Assembly (NCBI RefSeq): GCF_014284235.1
Contig: NZ_JACOGD010000001.1
Span: 62,001 to 126,000, forward strand
Direction: 5' to 3'
DNA from: Cognatundibacterium curvum
GTDB taxonomy: Bacteria; Pseudomonadota; Gammaproteobacteria; Burkholderiales; Burkholderiaceae_D
Length of the DNA stretch: 64,000 bases
Part shown: positions 9,694-21,558 of the stretch, piece by piece
Layout: each line of letters opens with the position of its first letter
Position numbering within the stretch: the stretch's first letter is position 1
Program-made: the position numbers and the translations under genes
Notes under the pieces: model-generated
What the model was told of the DNA's origin: nothing
The model's database searches: none
Seen by the model: only the letters and a program-made list of their open reading frames with translations

Positions 9694-10339
9694 ATGTCGC
9701 TGAACAGGATTTCAGCAGCACTATTAAGGCGCCAGAGCCACCATCTGCAGCCGTGGCCTGGCTAAATGCCAGTACTTCCTCTTTCTGTATCAGCCAGTTG
9801 CGCACTTTTTGCTTCAGAACAGGCTCTTTGTTGACTGAGCCCAGCCCTTTGCCATGTATGATGCGCACGCAGCGTATGCCATTTTTGACGGATTTACGCA
9901 GGAATTCCCCCAGGCTGTCACGCGCCTGATCGCGCCTGAGTCCATGCAAATCCAGCTGCGCCTGAATGACCCAATGTCCCTTGCGCAGTTTGCTGGTGAC
10001 ATCTGCACCTATGCCCGGACGCGCATAGCTCAGATTTTCATCCGTTTCCAGCAAGGAAGCCGGATCGAACTCATCCGACAGCGATTCTTGCAACGCTGCC
10101 TGTTCATCAGCCAGATGCTGGAAAGGGATAGGGGCTGGTTTAGCAGGGGAGTGCAGGTGTTTGCTGTCCGTTTTGAGTGGCGCCACATCACCGATACTGT
10201 TGCGGAAAATATTCGCCTCAGCTTTGGCCTTTTTTTCCTGGGCCAGGCGTTCCGCTTCCGCACGTGCACGTGCTTCCTGCTCTTTTTTTAATTGCTGCCC
10301 CAGCGTACTCAGGTCAGCAAAGCTTTTCAGTGAAGACAT
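9692..10339 (-). CDS. Smr domain protein
   Basis: A 215-residue protein with an N-terminal coiled coil rich in Lys, Glu and Ala (about 15-45), a linker, and a C-terminal Smr domain (about 120-205). The Smr domain is the nuclease-type domain also found at the end of MutS2. The signatures QLDLHGLRRDQA and IIHGKGLGS are present, so nicking or RNA-endonuclease activity is possible, but the substrate is unknown. The gene begins 21 bases after trxB and is probably co-transcribed with it. Confidence 0.88.
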   Translation of the reverse strand: MSSLKSFADLSTLGQQLKKEQEARARAEAERLAQEKKAKAEANIFRNSIGDVAPLKTDSKHLHSPAKPAPIPFQHLADEQAALQESLSDEFDPASLLETDENLSYARPGIGADVTSKLRKGHWVIQAQLDLHGLRRDQARDSLGEFLRKSVKNGIRCVRIIHGKGLGSVNKEPVLKQKVRNWLIQKEEVLAFSQATAADGGSGALIVLLKSCSAT

Positions 10340-10360
10340 AGAACTTCAGGCCGGTTCTGA

Positions 10361-11377
<1,017 letters not shown>

Positions 11378-11493
11378 TTACAGATGGCGTTGATGCCGTG
11401 ATTTGCAAGAGATTTTCTTGTTTTAAGGAAAGCTCAGCAAATGCATGGGGCGAATTATAGTTCATCCTTCCTAAAGTCGCTGTCGACACGGGT

Positions 11494-11522
11494 TTGGAGA
11501 CTCAGGCTGATCATGCTATCTT
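11494..11522 (+). promoter_or_regulatory. Putative promoter of ftsK
   Basis: TTGGAG at 11494-11499 and TATCTT at 11517-11522 are 17 bases apart, about 40 bases before the ftsK ATG. Each box matches the sigma-70 consensus at four of six bases. Confidence 0.4.
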
Positions 11523-11560
11523 GTCAGTCTTTGCTGTCTGGATGATGAATTTCCTGATTT

Positions 11561-13906
11561 ATGACTACGAGTAACGAAGCCTACACGCGCAACAGTAAAG
11601 CGACACCGCCGCCTCCGCTGCCTGGTCGCATGGTTGTGCTGGTGATGGAAGCGCGCTGGATTATTTTCGCTGCCTTAAGCATATGCCTGATTTTGATACT
11701 GTTCAGCTACTCTAAGCTGGACCCAGGCTGGTCGCAGGCACGTGAGGTCGTTCATATACACAATCTGGGCGGGAAATTCGGTGCCTGGCTGGCGGATGTG
11801 CTGTTTTATGTATTTGGTTTCTCAGCCTGGTGGTGGTGCGTGGCCTCGTTCCGCCAGGTGTTTGCATCCTATCAGCGCCTGTCAGGGCGTCTCGCGGTAC
11901 GTCCGGATAATAAAGAGGAGCAGGAAAACCTGACCCATATCGTCGGCCGTATGACGGGCTTTGGCTTGCTGCTGGCTGGTTCTATGGGTCTGGAATTTTT
12001 ACGCATGTACAGCCTGAATGTACAACTGCCGCTGGCACCGGGTGGTGTGCTGGGCAATATCATCGGCAGTCTGGCATTTATGTCGCTGGGTTTTACCGGC
12101 GCGACCATGTTGCTGCTGTTATTCGTCGCGATAGGTATCAGTCTGTATTTTCAAGTGTCATGGCTGACGATAGCGGAAAAAGCCGGTGCGGCAATCGAGT
12201 GGATTTTTGTCTTCGCACTGGATAAATACGCTGCTGCCGAAGATCGCCGGGTCGGGCAAACTGCTGCCGTCAAACGTGAAGAGGCGGTGGTGCAGGAACG
12301 TGCCAAGATCGTTGAGGCGGCACCGGTGCGCATAGAGCCTCAGGTCGTGGCGGTACAGCGCTCTGAGCGGGTAGAGAAAGAAAAACAGGTTTCGCTGTTT
12401 AACGAGCTGCCAGATACCAATTTACCGCCCTTGTCCTTGCTGGACGATGCACCTCCAGTGCTGGAAACCGTCAGCGTACAAACCCTGGAATTCACCAGCC
12501 GCCTGATTGAGAAGAAGCTTTCTGACTTTGGCGTCGAAGCCAAAGTGGTCGCGGCCTATCCTGGCCCGGTAATTACCCGCTATGAAATTGAACCTGCGAC
12601 TGGAGTCAAAGGCAGTCAGATTGTGAATCTGGCGCGTGATCTGGCGCGCTCGCTGTCACTGACTTCTATCCGTGTGGTCGAGACTATTCCGGGTAAAAAT
12701 TTCATGGGTCTGGAGCTGCCCAACCCTAAACGTCAGATCGTACGTTTGACGGAAATCCTGAGTTCCAAGGTTTATAACGACAGTGCATCCAGCCTCACGG
12801 TTGCCTTGGGCAAGGACATTGCTGGTCATCCTGTCTGCGCTGATCTGGCAAAAATGCCGCATTTGCTGGTCGCAGGTACGACCGGCTCCGGTAAGTCGGT
12901 GGGGATTAATGCGACCATTTTGTCTCTGCTGTACAAGTCCGACCCTAACGATGTACGCATGATATTGATCGATCCTAAGATGCTGGAGATGTCGGTGTAC
13001 GAAGGTATTCCGCATTTGCTGGCGCCGGTGGTGACCGATATGCGCCAGGCTGGACATGCGCTGAACTGGGCAGTCGCAGAGATGGAACGCCGCTACAAGC
13101 TGATGTCCAAGCTGGGCGTGCGTAACCTGGCCGGTTATAACGCCAAGATTGCCGAGGCCATCCGCAAAGAAGAGCTGATTCCTAATCCTTTCAGCCTGAC
13201 GCCGGACGCGCCTGAGCCTTTGGATAAATTGCCGACCATCGTGATTATTATCGATGAGCTGGCCGATCTGATGATGGTGGTCGGTAAAAAGGTAGAAGAG
13301 CTGATCGCACGTATCGCGCAGAAAGCCCGTGCCGCTGGCATCCACTTAATCCTTGCCACGCAGCGTCCATCGGTCGATGTGATTACCGGTCTGATTAAGG
13401 CGAATATTCCTACCCGTATCGCGTTTCAGGTCAGCAGTAAAATCGACTCGCGCACCATTCTGGATCAGATGGGCGCGGAAACCCTGCTCGGTATGGGTGA
13501 TATGCTGTATATGCCGCCGGGTACCGGTTTGCCGGTACGCGTACATGGCGCTTTCGTATCGGATGAAGAAGTCCATCGTGTGGTCGAACATTTGAAAGCA
13601 CAGGGCGAACCGAATTACATTGAAGGCATCCTGGAAGGCGGTGTGCTGGAAGAGGGCGCAGAAGGTGCTGCTGCTGGCGAGGGTGCGGGCGGTGGCGAGG
13701 CGGATGCCTTGTATGATCAGGCGGTCGCTATCGTACTCAAAAACCGGCGCGCTTCGATTTCTCTGGTACAGCGCCACTTGCGGATTGGTTACAATCGCGC
13801 GGCACGCTTACTGGAACAAATGGAGCAAAGCGGCATCGTATCGACTATGCAGTCTAACGGTAACCGCGAGATTTTGGTCCCGGCCGGTAATGCCGCCGAA
13901 TCCTGA
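11561..13906 (+). CDS. ftsK: DNA translocase FtsK
   Basis: This septal DNA pump of 781 residues clears chromosome termini and activates XerCD at dif. The N-terminal part (about 25-200) has four membrane helices. A short charged linker (about 225-320) follows, much shorter than in E. coli FtsK. The motor domain has Walker [11 protein letters not shown] at about 439 and Walker [16 protein letters not shown] Gly/Ala/Glu-rich stretch precedes the C-terminal gamma winged helix ([20 protein letters not shown]), which reads KOPS sites. The length is typical of betaproteobacterial short-linker FtsK. lolA and rarA follow on the same strand. Confidence 0.96.
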   Translation: MTTSNEAYTRNSKATPPPPLPGRMVVLVMEARWIIFAALSICLILILFSYSKLDPGWSQAREVVHIHNLGGKFGAWLADVLFYVFGFSAWWWCVASFRQVFASYQRLSGRLAVRPDNKEEQENLTHIVGRMTGFGLLLAGSMGLEFLRMYSLNVQLPLAPGGVLGNIIGSLAFMSLGFTGATMLLLLFVAIGISLYFQVSWLTIAEKAGAAIEWIFVFALDKYAAAEDRRVGQTAAVKREEAVVQERAKIVEAAPVRIEPQVVAVQRSERVEKEKQVSLFNELPDTNLPPLSLLDDAPPVLETVSVQTLEFTSRLIEKKLSDFGVEAKVVAAYPGPVITRYEIEPATGVKGSQIVNLARDLARSLSLTSIRVVETIPGKNFMGLELPNPKRQIVRLTEILSSKVYNDSASSLTVALGKDIAGHPVCADLAKMPHLLVAGTTGSGKSVGINATILSLLYKSDPNDVRMILIDPKMLEMSVYEGIPHLLAPVVTDMRQAGHALNWAVAEMERRYKLMSKLGVRNLAGYNAKIAEAIRKEELIPNPFSLTPDAPEPLDKLPTIVIIIDELADLMMVVGKKVEELIARIAQKARAAGIHLILATQRPSVDVITGLIKANIPTRIAFQVSSKIDSRTILDQMGAETLLGMGDMLYMPPGTGLPVRVHGAFVSDEEVHRVVEHLKAQGEPNYIEGILEGGVLEEGAEGAAAGEGAGGGEADALYDQAVAIVLKNRRASISLVQRHLRIGYNRAARLLEQMEQSGIVSTMQSNGNREILVPAGNAAES

Positions 13907-13945
13907 TTTTGATCCCATGTCTGATTGAAAGATTGAAAGTATCTG

Positions 13946-14605
13946 ATGTTGAAAACCGAATTTTTATCGCGCCGGCGTTTGCTCGGTGTTGTGGCAGCGA
14001 TGTGCTGTGCCTTGCCTGTCTGGGCACATGCGTCTGCCGTTGAGCAATTTAAGACCTTTGTCGCTAACAATAAAACTGCCAGAGGCGAGTTTGTACAGCA
14101 GCAGGTCAAAATGGTGGATGGCAATGCCAAAGTCGTTAAAACCTTCCAGGGCAATTTTGTCTTTTCCCGTCCTGGAAAATTTATCTGGAATTACACCAAG
14201 CCTTACGAGCAGCATTTGCAGGCCGATGGCGAGAAATTGTATATCTACGATAAGGATCTGAATCAGGTCACCATCAAGGCCTTAGGCAATGCCCTCGGTG
14301 CCAGCCCGGCTGCGATCCTGTTTGGCAGCGCAGCTGCGGCTGATCTGGACAAGAACTTCACGCTAAAAGAAGCGCCAGCGCAGAATGGTATGGAATGGCT
14401 GGAAGCCATCGCCAAAGCGAAAGACAGCCAGTTCGACCGCATAGGCATTGCGATGAAAGACGGCGTACCGCAGGTACTGGAATTGCGTGACAGTTTCGGT
14501 CAGGTCTCGCTGGTGACTTTCAAAAGTTTTGAAAAAAATCCGGCGCTCAAGCCGGATCAGTTTAAATTTACCATCCCGGCCGGGGCGGACGTATTCCGTC
14601 AGTGA
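13946..14605 (+). CDS. lolA: Outer-membrane lipoprotein carrier protein
   Basis: LolA is the periplasmic chaperone that takes lipoproteins from LolCDE to LolB. This 219-residue precursor begins with an Arg-rich signal peptide (MLKTEFLSRRRLLGVVAAMCCALPVWAHA). The conserved RPGKFIWNYTKPYEQ and GEKLYIYDKDLNQV segments and the C-terminal FTIPAGADVFR match the family. It starts 39 bases after ftsK, and rarA starts 13 bases after its stop. That ftsK-lolA-rarA order is conserved across many proteobacteria. Confidence 0.95.
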   Translation: MLKTEFLSRRRLLGVVAAMCCALPVWAHASAVEQFKTFVANNKTARGEFVQQQVKMVDGNAKVVKTFQGNFVFSRPGKFIWNYTKPYEQHLQADGEKLYIYDKDLNQVTIKALGNALGASPAAILFGSAAAADLDKNFTLKEAPAQNGMEWLEAIAKAKDSQFDRIGIAMKDGVPQVLELRDSFGQVSLVTFKSFEKNPALKPDQFKFTIPAGADVFRQ

Positions 14606-14618
14606 GTCGTTTGTGAAC

Positions 14619-15923
14619 ATGCATAAATCCCGCCCAGTGCCGCTGGCAGAGCGCATGCGTCCGGCCACGCTGGCTGATGTGATTGGACAGCAGCATATTC
14701 TGGGTGAAGGCAAACCCCTGCGTCTGGCCTTTGCCTCCGGCGAACCGCATTCCATGATTTTATGGGGCCCGCCTGGCGTCGGCAAAACTACGCTGGCGCG
14801 CCTGATGGCGGATGCCTTTCATTGTGAATTTATCGCTTTATCGGCTGTACTGTCCGGTATTAAAGACATACGCGAAGCGGTGGAGCGTGCGCAGATATTG
14901 CAGGCGACTTCGCAGCGCCGCACGATATTATTTGTCGATGAAGTGCACCGGTTTAACAAGTCCCAGCAAGATGCTTTTCTGCCGCATGTAGAGAGTGGCT
15001 TATTCACCTTTATTGGCGCGACCACAGAAAATCCTTCCTTCGAAGTTAATAGCGCCTTACTGTCGCGCGCTGCGGTTTATGTGCTGAAGTCCTTGCAGGA
15101 TGCGGATCTGGAGCAGATGGCCGTGCGCGCTTGCGAACGTGAGCTCGATGGTTTGCAACTGAGTGCGGAGGCTTTGGTCAGCCTGGTCGCCAGCGCGGAT
15201 GGTGATGGCCGTAAGCTCCTGAATAATCTCGACATCGTCGCCCATGCGGCGGCGGCCAAGCAGGTGACTCAGGTCGATCAGGGCTTGTTATCGGAATGTC
15301 TGGGCGATGCACTCAGACGCTTTGATAAAGGTGGGGACGCCTTTTACGATCAGATTTCAGCATTGCATAAATCGGTCAGGGGATCTAATCCGGATGGCGC
15401 GTTGTACTGGCTGGTCAGGATGCTGGATGGCGGCGCCGATCCGCGTTATCTGGCGCGCCGCATCGTGCGCATGGCAGCCGAAGACATCGGTCTGGCCGAC
15501 CCGCGTGCCTTGCGTATTACGCTGGATGCAGCAGAAACCTATGAGCGTTTAGGCTCGCCCGAGGGTGAGCTGGCGCTGGCTGAGGCGGTCGTATATCTGG
15601 CGTGCGCGGCTAAGTCGAATGCGGTCTACAAGGCGTATAACGCGGTGCGCGCTTTGGTGGCTAAAGATAAGAGCCGGGTTGTGCCTGAGCATCTGCGCAA
15701 TGCGCCGACTAAACTCATGAAAGAACTCGGCTACGGCAAACTCTACCGCTATGCGCATGACGAACCAGATGCCTATGCGGCTGGCGAAACTTATTTGCCA
15801 GAAGGTTTGGAAGGCGAGTCCTGGTATCACCCGGTGCCGCGTGGACTGGAAATCAAGATAGCTGAGAAGCTGCGCTATTTGCAGCAACTCGATCAGGACG
15901 CTCTGAGCCGCAGCAAAAAATAA
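14619..15923 (+). CDS. rarA: Replication-associated recombination protein A (AAA+ ATPase)
   Basis: This MgsA/WHIP-family ATPase, about 434 residues, works at stalled replication forks. Walker A is GPPGVGKTTLARL, Walker B is LFVDEVHRFNKSQQD, and sensor 1 is FIGATTENPSFEVN. The C-terminal tetramerisation region carries RMAAEDIGLADP and PTKLMKELGYGKLYRY. The frame is open upstream across the lolA end, but MHKSRPVPLAERMRP at 14619 is the usual family start; a GTG two codons earlier is possible. Confidence 0.95.
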   Translation: MHKSRPVPLAERMRPATLADVIGQQHILGEGKPLRLAFASGEPHSMILWGPPGVGKTTLARLMADAFHCEFIALSAVLSGIKDIREAVERAQILQATSQRRTILFVDEVHRFNKSQQDAFLPHVESGLFTFIGATTENPSFEVNSALLSRAAVYVLKSLQDADLEQMAVRACERELDGLQLSAEALVSLVASADGDGRKLLNNLDIVAHAAAAKQVTQVDQGLLSECLGDALRRFDKGGDAFYDQISALHKSVRGSNPDGALYWLVRMLDGGADPRYLARRIVRMAAEDIGLADPRALRITLDAAETYERLGSPEGELALAEAVVYLACAAKSNAVYKAYNAVRALVAKDKSRVVPEHLRNAPTKLMKELGYGKLYRYAHDEPDAYAAGETYLPEGLEGESWYHPVPRGLEIKIAEKLRYLQQLDQDALSRSKK

Positions 15924-16002
15924 ACTGCTCATCGCCACTTGCGCTGAACAAGCACCGGCGCAGGCGGTATGCAGCATGCAGCCGCCTTTAGTGCCCGGTT
16001 TC

Positions 16003-17367
<1,365 letters not shown>

Positions 17368-17393
17368 ATTTTGCCAGTCGCGGTTTGAATGTG

Positions 17394-17427
17394 AAAACGC
17401 CTGATCGTAATCAGGCGTTTTTTTTTT
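17394..17427. terminator. Terminator after serS, bidirectional
   Basis: The 12-base stem AAAACGCCTGAT / ATCAGGCGTTTT has a four-base CGTA loop and a run of about ten T. It also sits just beyond the end of the convergent EAL-CBS-GGDEF gene. Confidence 0.92.
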
Positions 17428-17463
17428 ATTACTGCTCAGGCTAACTGCGGTTTCTGCACAAAC

Positions 17464-19314
17464 TCATTCAGAGCGTCGGTCTACAAACAGGCTGTTGCCG
17501 TGGATTTTCTTGGCTTGTTTTTTCGCATCCGAAGCCGCGAGTGAAATCTGATGGTGCGAATAAAATTGTCGGTCCTGCGCCTTGACCACACCCAGTGACA
17601 GGCTGACCAGCGGATAAAATACTTTTTTCCCCTGGCGGTCTTCGCTCAGATAGCCGCCGCGTTCGCGGTCTTCATTGCTGTAAAAATCCTGAATTTCCAG
17701 CGCAAAGCTGTCGAGGATGGCGCGGCAACGTGTTTCCCAGTCCGTGCTGCGAAACAGGATAATAAAGTCATCGCCACCGATATGACCGATGAAATCCTGC
17801 TTCAGATCACAGTGTTTTTTCAGTACCTCACTGGTCATTTGTATGATGTCGTCACCACGCCGGTAACCATACACATCGTTGAAGGGTTTGAAGTGATCAA
17901 GGTCGCAATAGCAGGCGCAGAATTTCTCCTGTTTTTCCAGTAATTGCTCAATATGCTCATTGATTGGGACGTTGCCCGGCAGCTGGGTCAGCGGATTGGC
18001 ATAGCGTGCTGCATTAATCTGCATTTGCGTGATCTCGCGCATCAGATCCGGACCGGTGCAGATGCCTATGTACTTGCCATTTTCGGTCAGCATGATGCCA
18101 TTGATCAGATGGTCAGGATTGGCCTGCACGATGATATGGCTGACTTCCTGCATGCTGGTGTGTTTGTCGACAATGATAGGATGCGCATCCATAAACACGC
18201 GGCACGATTTTTTACCATACAGCTCGCGCTGATATGGCCGCGCAAAGCTGTCTATCATGTGATAGCGGTTGATAATACCAACCGGCACACCGTCATCGAC
18301 AACAGGCAGCATTTGCAGTTTTGGATTTTCCAAAAATATCGCATCGACCTGATTATTCAGCATCGATGATGGAATAGTCGGCGAGGTGCGTAAAATTTTT
18401 CCAACCGCTGATGAGGTTTCCATCTGTTGATGCTGACGCTTCCCGGAATGATAAGTATGTGCCGACAGGGTTTTAGCGACTTCAGCAGAAATAGAGCGGG
18501 TAGGTGAAGGATGCGGGCGCGCGATATGATAACCCTGGCCACAGGCGACGCCGATTTCTCTGACCGCCAGCAATTCAGCCTGAGTCTCTATGCCCTCAGC
18601 GATCACGCGCGTGCCTGACTTTTCCGCAATCGATTGAATAGAGCGTACAAATTGCGCCTTCACCGCATCATTATCTATGCCCTGAATGAAGTGCATGTCT
18701 ATCTTCACATACTCAGGCTTCAGCTCTGACCATAATCTGAGACTGGAAAAACCTTCACCCAGATCATCAATCGCGATTTCAAAACCCATATTCCGGTAAT
18801 GCAGCACCGCGTCTAATAACAGCGCGTAATCGTGGGTAGGCTGGTACTCGGTGAGTTCGATGATTACACGGTCAGGATTGATGCCGATCTGATGAATAAA
18901 ATCCAGCGTCTCGCCATAGCGCGCATCTCTTTGCATCAGGCATTCCGGGCTCACATTCAGAAAGATTTTGCCCGGCAGTTTTTGCGCAGCGAATTGCTCG
19001 AGTACTACCTGTCGGCACAGGTGTTCAACTTGTACCGTCAGGTTATTTTCAGCTGCGGCTTTAAACAAATTGATAGGTGAATGCAATGCTGAATCAGACG
19101 GGCCGCGTATCAGGCCTTCATAGCCGAGTATGCTGCCATCGGACATTTCTATGATGGGTTGAAAACGCGCAGTCAGCAACCGCTTGCTGATGATGTTTTG
19201 TAGCTGAAAGCGTAACGCAGACAAATCCGCCTGGTCAAACTGGCTTGCGTGCAAAGCTGGAGAGGCATGCCCAGCGGCGGCGGACATGTTGCCCTCAAAT
19301 ATGACGCTTTCCAT
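17464..19314 (-). CDS. Cyclic-di-GMP protein with EAL, CBS-pair and GGDEF domains
   Basis: A cytosolic 616-residue regulator with no membrane segment. The EAL phosphodiesterase domain (about 40-280) looks active: EGL at 66-68, NVSPECL, ELTE, IDDLGEGFSSL, KID and EGIET retain the known metal and catalytic positions. A pair of CBS domains (about 300-425), which often bind adenine nucleotides, follows. The GGDEF domain (about 450-610) reads GGDDF at 513-517, with Asp instead of Glu at a metal position, and LKQD where the inhibitory RxxD site would be. Net activity is therefore probably c-di-GMP breakdown, with a weak or regulatory cyclase half. Single-gene unit; the ATG at codon 10 is an alternative start. 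Confidence 0.92.
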   Translation of the reverse strand: MESVIFEGNMSAAAGHASPALHASQFDQADLSALRFQLQNIISKRLLTARFQPIIEMSDGSILGYEGLIRGPSDSALHSPINLFKAAAENNLTVQVEHLCRQVVLEQFAAQKLPGKIFLNVSPECLMQRDARYGETLDFIHQIGINPDRVIIELTEYQPTHDYALLLDAVLHYRNMGFEIAIDDLGEGFSSLRLWSELKPEYVKIDMHFIQGIDNDAVKAQFVRSIQSIAEKSGTRVIAEGIETQAELLAVREIGVACGQGYHIARPHPSPTRSISAEVAKTLSAHTYHSGKRQHQQMETSSAVGKILRTSPTIPSSMLNNQVDAIFLENPKLQMLPVVDDGVPVGIINRYHMIDSFARPYQRELYGKKSCRVFMDAHPIIVDKHTSMQEVSHIIVQANPDHLINGIMLTENGKYIGICTGPDLMREITQMQINAARYANPLTQLPGNVPINEHIEQLLEKQEKFCACYCDLDHFKPFNDVYGYRRGDDIIQMTSEVLKKHCDLKQDFIGHIGGDDFIILFRSTDWETRCRAILDSFALEIQDFYSNEDRERGGYLSEDRQGKKVFYPLVSLSLGVVKAQDRQFYSHHQISLAASDAKKQAKKIHGNSLFVDRRSE

Positions 19315-19677
19315 GGAAACAATTCCTAAAAAATCCTGGCCTGCCAGTGCGACATGTAAGTACAGCAGGCTTTATGTGTAAATTGCCCGCAAATATAGTC
19401 AGGAAATATGACCTCTTCATGTCATTATTGATTTTTGGAAATATTAACTGACCTTAAAGAGTGGCTTGAGTTGGCTTGCTCGGTTGTTTGGTGATCGGCT
19501 ATTTGGCAACCCATTTCATTATTGCCAATTCCAGCGCCCAGCTTTAAAATCAGGTGTCAGTTTTTTAATCTGAGTGCGCTATACGACATTATCATTCGAC
19601 AAATAAGTCTCGTCGTTGAAACAAATCGCAAGCTATATTCGATGAATTTACATTTGAGACAGTCAGGAGAATAGTCA
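19315..19677. other. Divergent regulatory gap, no gene
   Basis: This 363-base stretch separates the leftward EAL-CBS-GGDEF gene from the rightward SIMPL gene. It is more A+T-rich than its surroundings. No convincing coding frame or RNA gene is seen in it; it must hold the promoters of both genes. Confidence 0.5.
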
Positions 19678-20337
19678 GTGTCAAGTAATCGTAGGTCAGC
19701 TGCGCCAGACAGGGAGCACATTACCGTCGTTGGTGAGGCAAAGATTGACTTCGTGCCGACGGTGGTTGAAGTCAACGTCTCAATTTCCAGAACTGAGGAA
19801 ACGGCTTCACTGGCCAAAGCCAACGTCGATCAGAGAGCAGCTCGGGTCATCACATTGGCAAAAGAGTTTGGTGTCGCTGCAACAGAAATCAGAGCATCAG
19901 ACCTGTCAGTTTCTCCTCGTCGCGAGTATAGAAACGATGAATATCAGCACATCGGTTACTCTGCCGATTTACAAGTCGATATCAGGCTCCGTGAAATTAA
20001 AAGCTTCCCGAAACTTCTCGGAATGCTTATTGATGTTCCTGTTGACCGAATCCTTAGCATTACGCCTAAACTGGAAGATGAATCGGCAGCAAACCAGGCC
20101 GCACTTGCCACAGCCATTGAAGATGCAAAAGGCAAGGCGGCAACCATTGCTCAGCAATTCGGGGTTCAGCTGGGAAACGTATACTCTATAGTGGCACTTC
20201 CTAAAGAAGAACATTTTTACATAGGCGGGGCAGCCTCACGCGCCAGCCAGGAAGATGCCTGTTTTGAACCTGGAACCATCGCGGTTGAAGGTCGAATCGA
20301 GGTGACATTTTATCTGGCTGAGCCTGACCCACGTTGA
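19678..20337 (+). CDS. SIMPL (DUF541) domain protein, apparently cytoplasmic
   Basis: A 219-residue protein of the SIMPL family (PF04402). ITVVGEAKIDFVPTVVEVNVSI is the usual start of the domain, and VEGRIEVTFYL closes it. Family members are mostly periplasmic or outer-membrane proteins of unclear function, and some are linked to oxidative stress. This one has no signal peptide: it begins with a GTG start and a short polar leader of about 14 residues. The start is supported by AGGAG at 19665-19669. It stands alone in a gene-poor region. Confidence 0.8.
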   Translation: MSSNRRSAAPDREHITVVGEAKIDFVPTVVEVNVSISRTEETASLAKANVDQRAARVITLAKEFGVAATEIRASDLSVSPRREYRNDEYQHIGYSADLQVDIRLREIKSFPKLLGMLIDVPVDRILSITPKLEDESAANQAALATAIEDAKGKAATIAQQFGVQLGNVYSIVALPKEEHFYIGGAASRASQEDACFEPGTIAVEGRIEVTFYLAEPDPR

Positions 20338-20729
20338 GGCCAGCCGCAGCTATTGTAAATGTTTAGCTGGCCTGGAAGCCCTTTTGTGATTGGTTTGAAG
20401 TTGGTCCAAAACAGTTGTTATAGCTCATTCAATTCGAGTTGAAGTCGACGGAATACCATCGTAAAAGTGATATGGATGGTCTCTGGCGAGGGTGGGTGGG
20501 CACATAGCGTTACGATTGCGCCGTTGTTGCTCCATTCATGGTCTTTTTTTGCGAATAAGCCTGGACGAAGGGCTGCAATCAAACATGTAGCAGGCCGGAG
20601 CAGAAATCAAGATGATACGTTCCTCACACGCGGATCTATCCTCGCTTCAAGTGGGCCTACTTTCGGAAGGCTCCTATTACGTGCTTTAGGCGTTGCGACA
20701 TGTTTACACGACTTATCAAACAGTGGTAG
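20338..20729. other. Gap without convincing gene
   Basis: Open frames exist here, but their translations look random (Ser- and Leu-rich, no domain, no ribosome site). The stretch may hold remains of genes that have decayed. Confidence 0.4.
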
Positions 20730-21014
20730 CTCATTGAGTCGCTGCTGGACATTTCAGCCGCTGAAATTTGTTCAGCCACATCGTTTCATCACTATCTCGA
20801 ATTCATTGATCATAATGAATTCGAATTGGCCCTTGATGTTCTTGAAGACGTAGGTGTCGAGAACGGAGTCTCTGTTGAGTATTGGCGAAATCTTAAAATG
20901 GCGGCTGAAATAATGGGGCTGCAAGAGCGATACGCTCAATTGACCGCGTATATTCGCCTCGCCTTTGCGAGTGTTATCAACGCGAAGAAATCTGAGAAGT
21001 CATCATCTGTTTAG
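20730..21014 (+). pseudogene. Small acidic protein ORF lacking a normal start codon
   Basis: The open frame of 94 codons after a TAG at 20727 translates to a sensible soluble helical protein: FHHYLEFIDHNEFELALDVL is followed by VSVEYWRNLKMAAEIMGL. The pattern resembles small uncharacterised bacterial proteins of about 80-95 residues. No ATG, GTG or TTG precedes the conserved-looking part; a TTG at 20826 would remove it. Either an ATT/CTG start is used or the 5' end has been lost by a frameshift, for instance from the GTG at 20723 in the neighbouring frame. Function unknown. Confidence 0.4.
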
Positions 21015-21070
21015 TCATGAATATAAATCCTTCTTTGCGCCAAACACCTGACCTGTCAGTAAGGGATTGA

Positions 21071-21553
21071 ATGATACGACCTCTGAACACACACGCTAAA
21101 CGCCCCATGCTCAAATCACATCATTCACCAATGTTAATTAAACGGTCTTTCTGGCTGGCCCTGTGTGTAGGGGGGCTTGCGCAATTTGCTTTGAAGCTTA
21201 TCCTCCCATTCGTCGTTCTGTTTGGGATTCGCTTGTTCTCGCTGACAACGGAAAACAACTCTCTTTGGCTCGAGCATCCAAACAATAGTAGCCATCCAGT
21301 CTGGTATGTGCTGCAAGGCGCAGTTTTTCTTGGGGCATGCCTGGCGGGTTGGCTTGCAGCTTGGCTCTCCCCCGGGAAGTCGCGATTGCTGCCAATGGTC
21401 CTTATCCTGCTGAGTTTGATTGCTACTGGATTTGAGCAGTTTCCAATGCCTATGTCATCAATGGTGATGTTCATCTGGGCTGGTACACCATGTGCCGGAC
21501 TTTTTCTCGGTTGGCTGCTGCCCCAGTTGCCTGGGCGCAGCAGCAATATGTAA
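21071..21553 (+). CDS. Hypothetical integral membrane protein
   Basis: Not recognised. The 160-residue protein has a basic N-terminus and three to four hydrophobic segments (about 26-52, 79-98, 105-122, 130-150), so it is an inner-membrane protein. AAGGG lies six bases before the ATG at 21071, which supports the start. It converges on the acyltransferase gene with a five-base gap. No domain family is assigned. Confidence 0.6.
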   Translation: MIRPLNTHAKRPMLKSHHSPMLIKRSFWLALCVGGLAQFALKLILPFVVLFGIRLFSLTTENNSLWLEHPNNSSHPVWYVLQGAVFLGACLAGWLAAWLSPGKSRLLPMVLILLSLIATGFEQFPMPMSSMVMFIWAGTPCAGLFLGWLLPQLPGRSSNM

Positions 21554-21558
21554 ATTGG

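Noticed and set aside
20467-20853. 128-codon rightward open frame after the SIMPL gene
   Set aside because: Translation looks random, Ser/Leu/Arg-rich with no domain or ribosome site; it overlaps the better ORF at 20730-21014.
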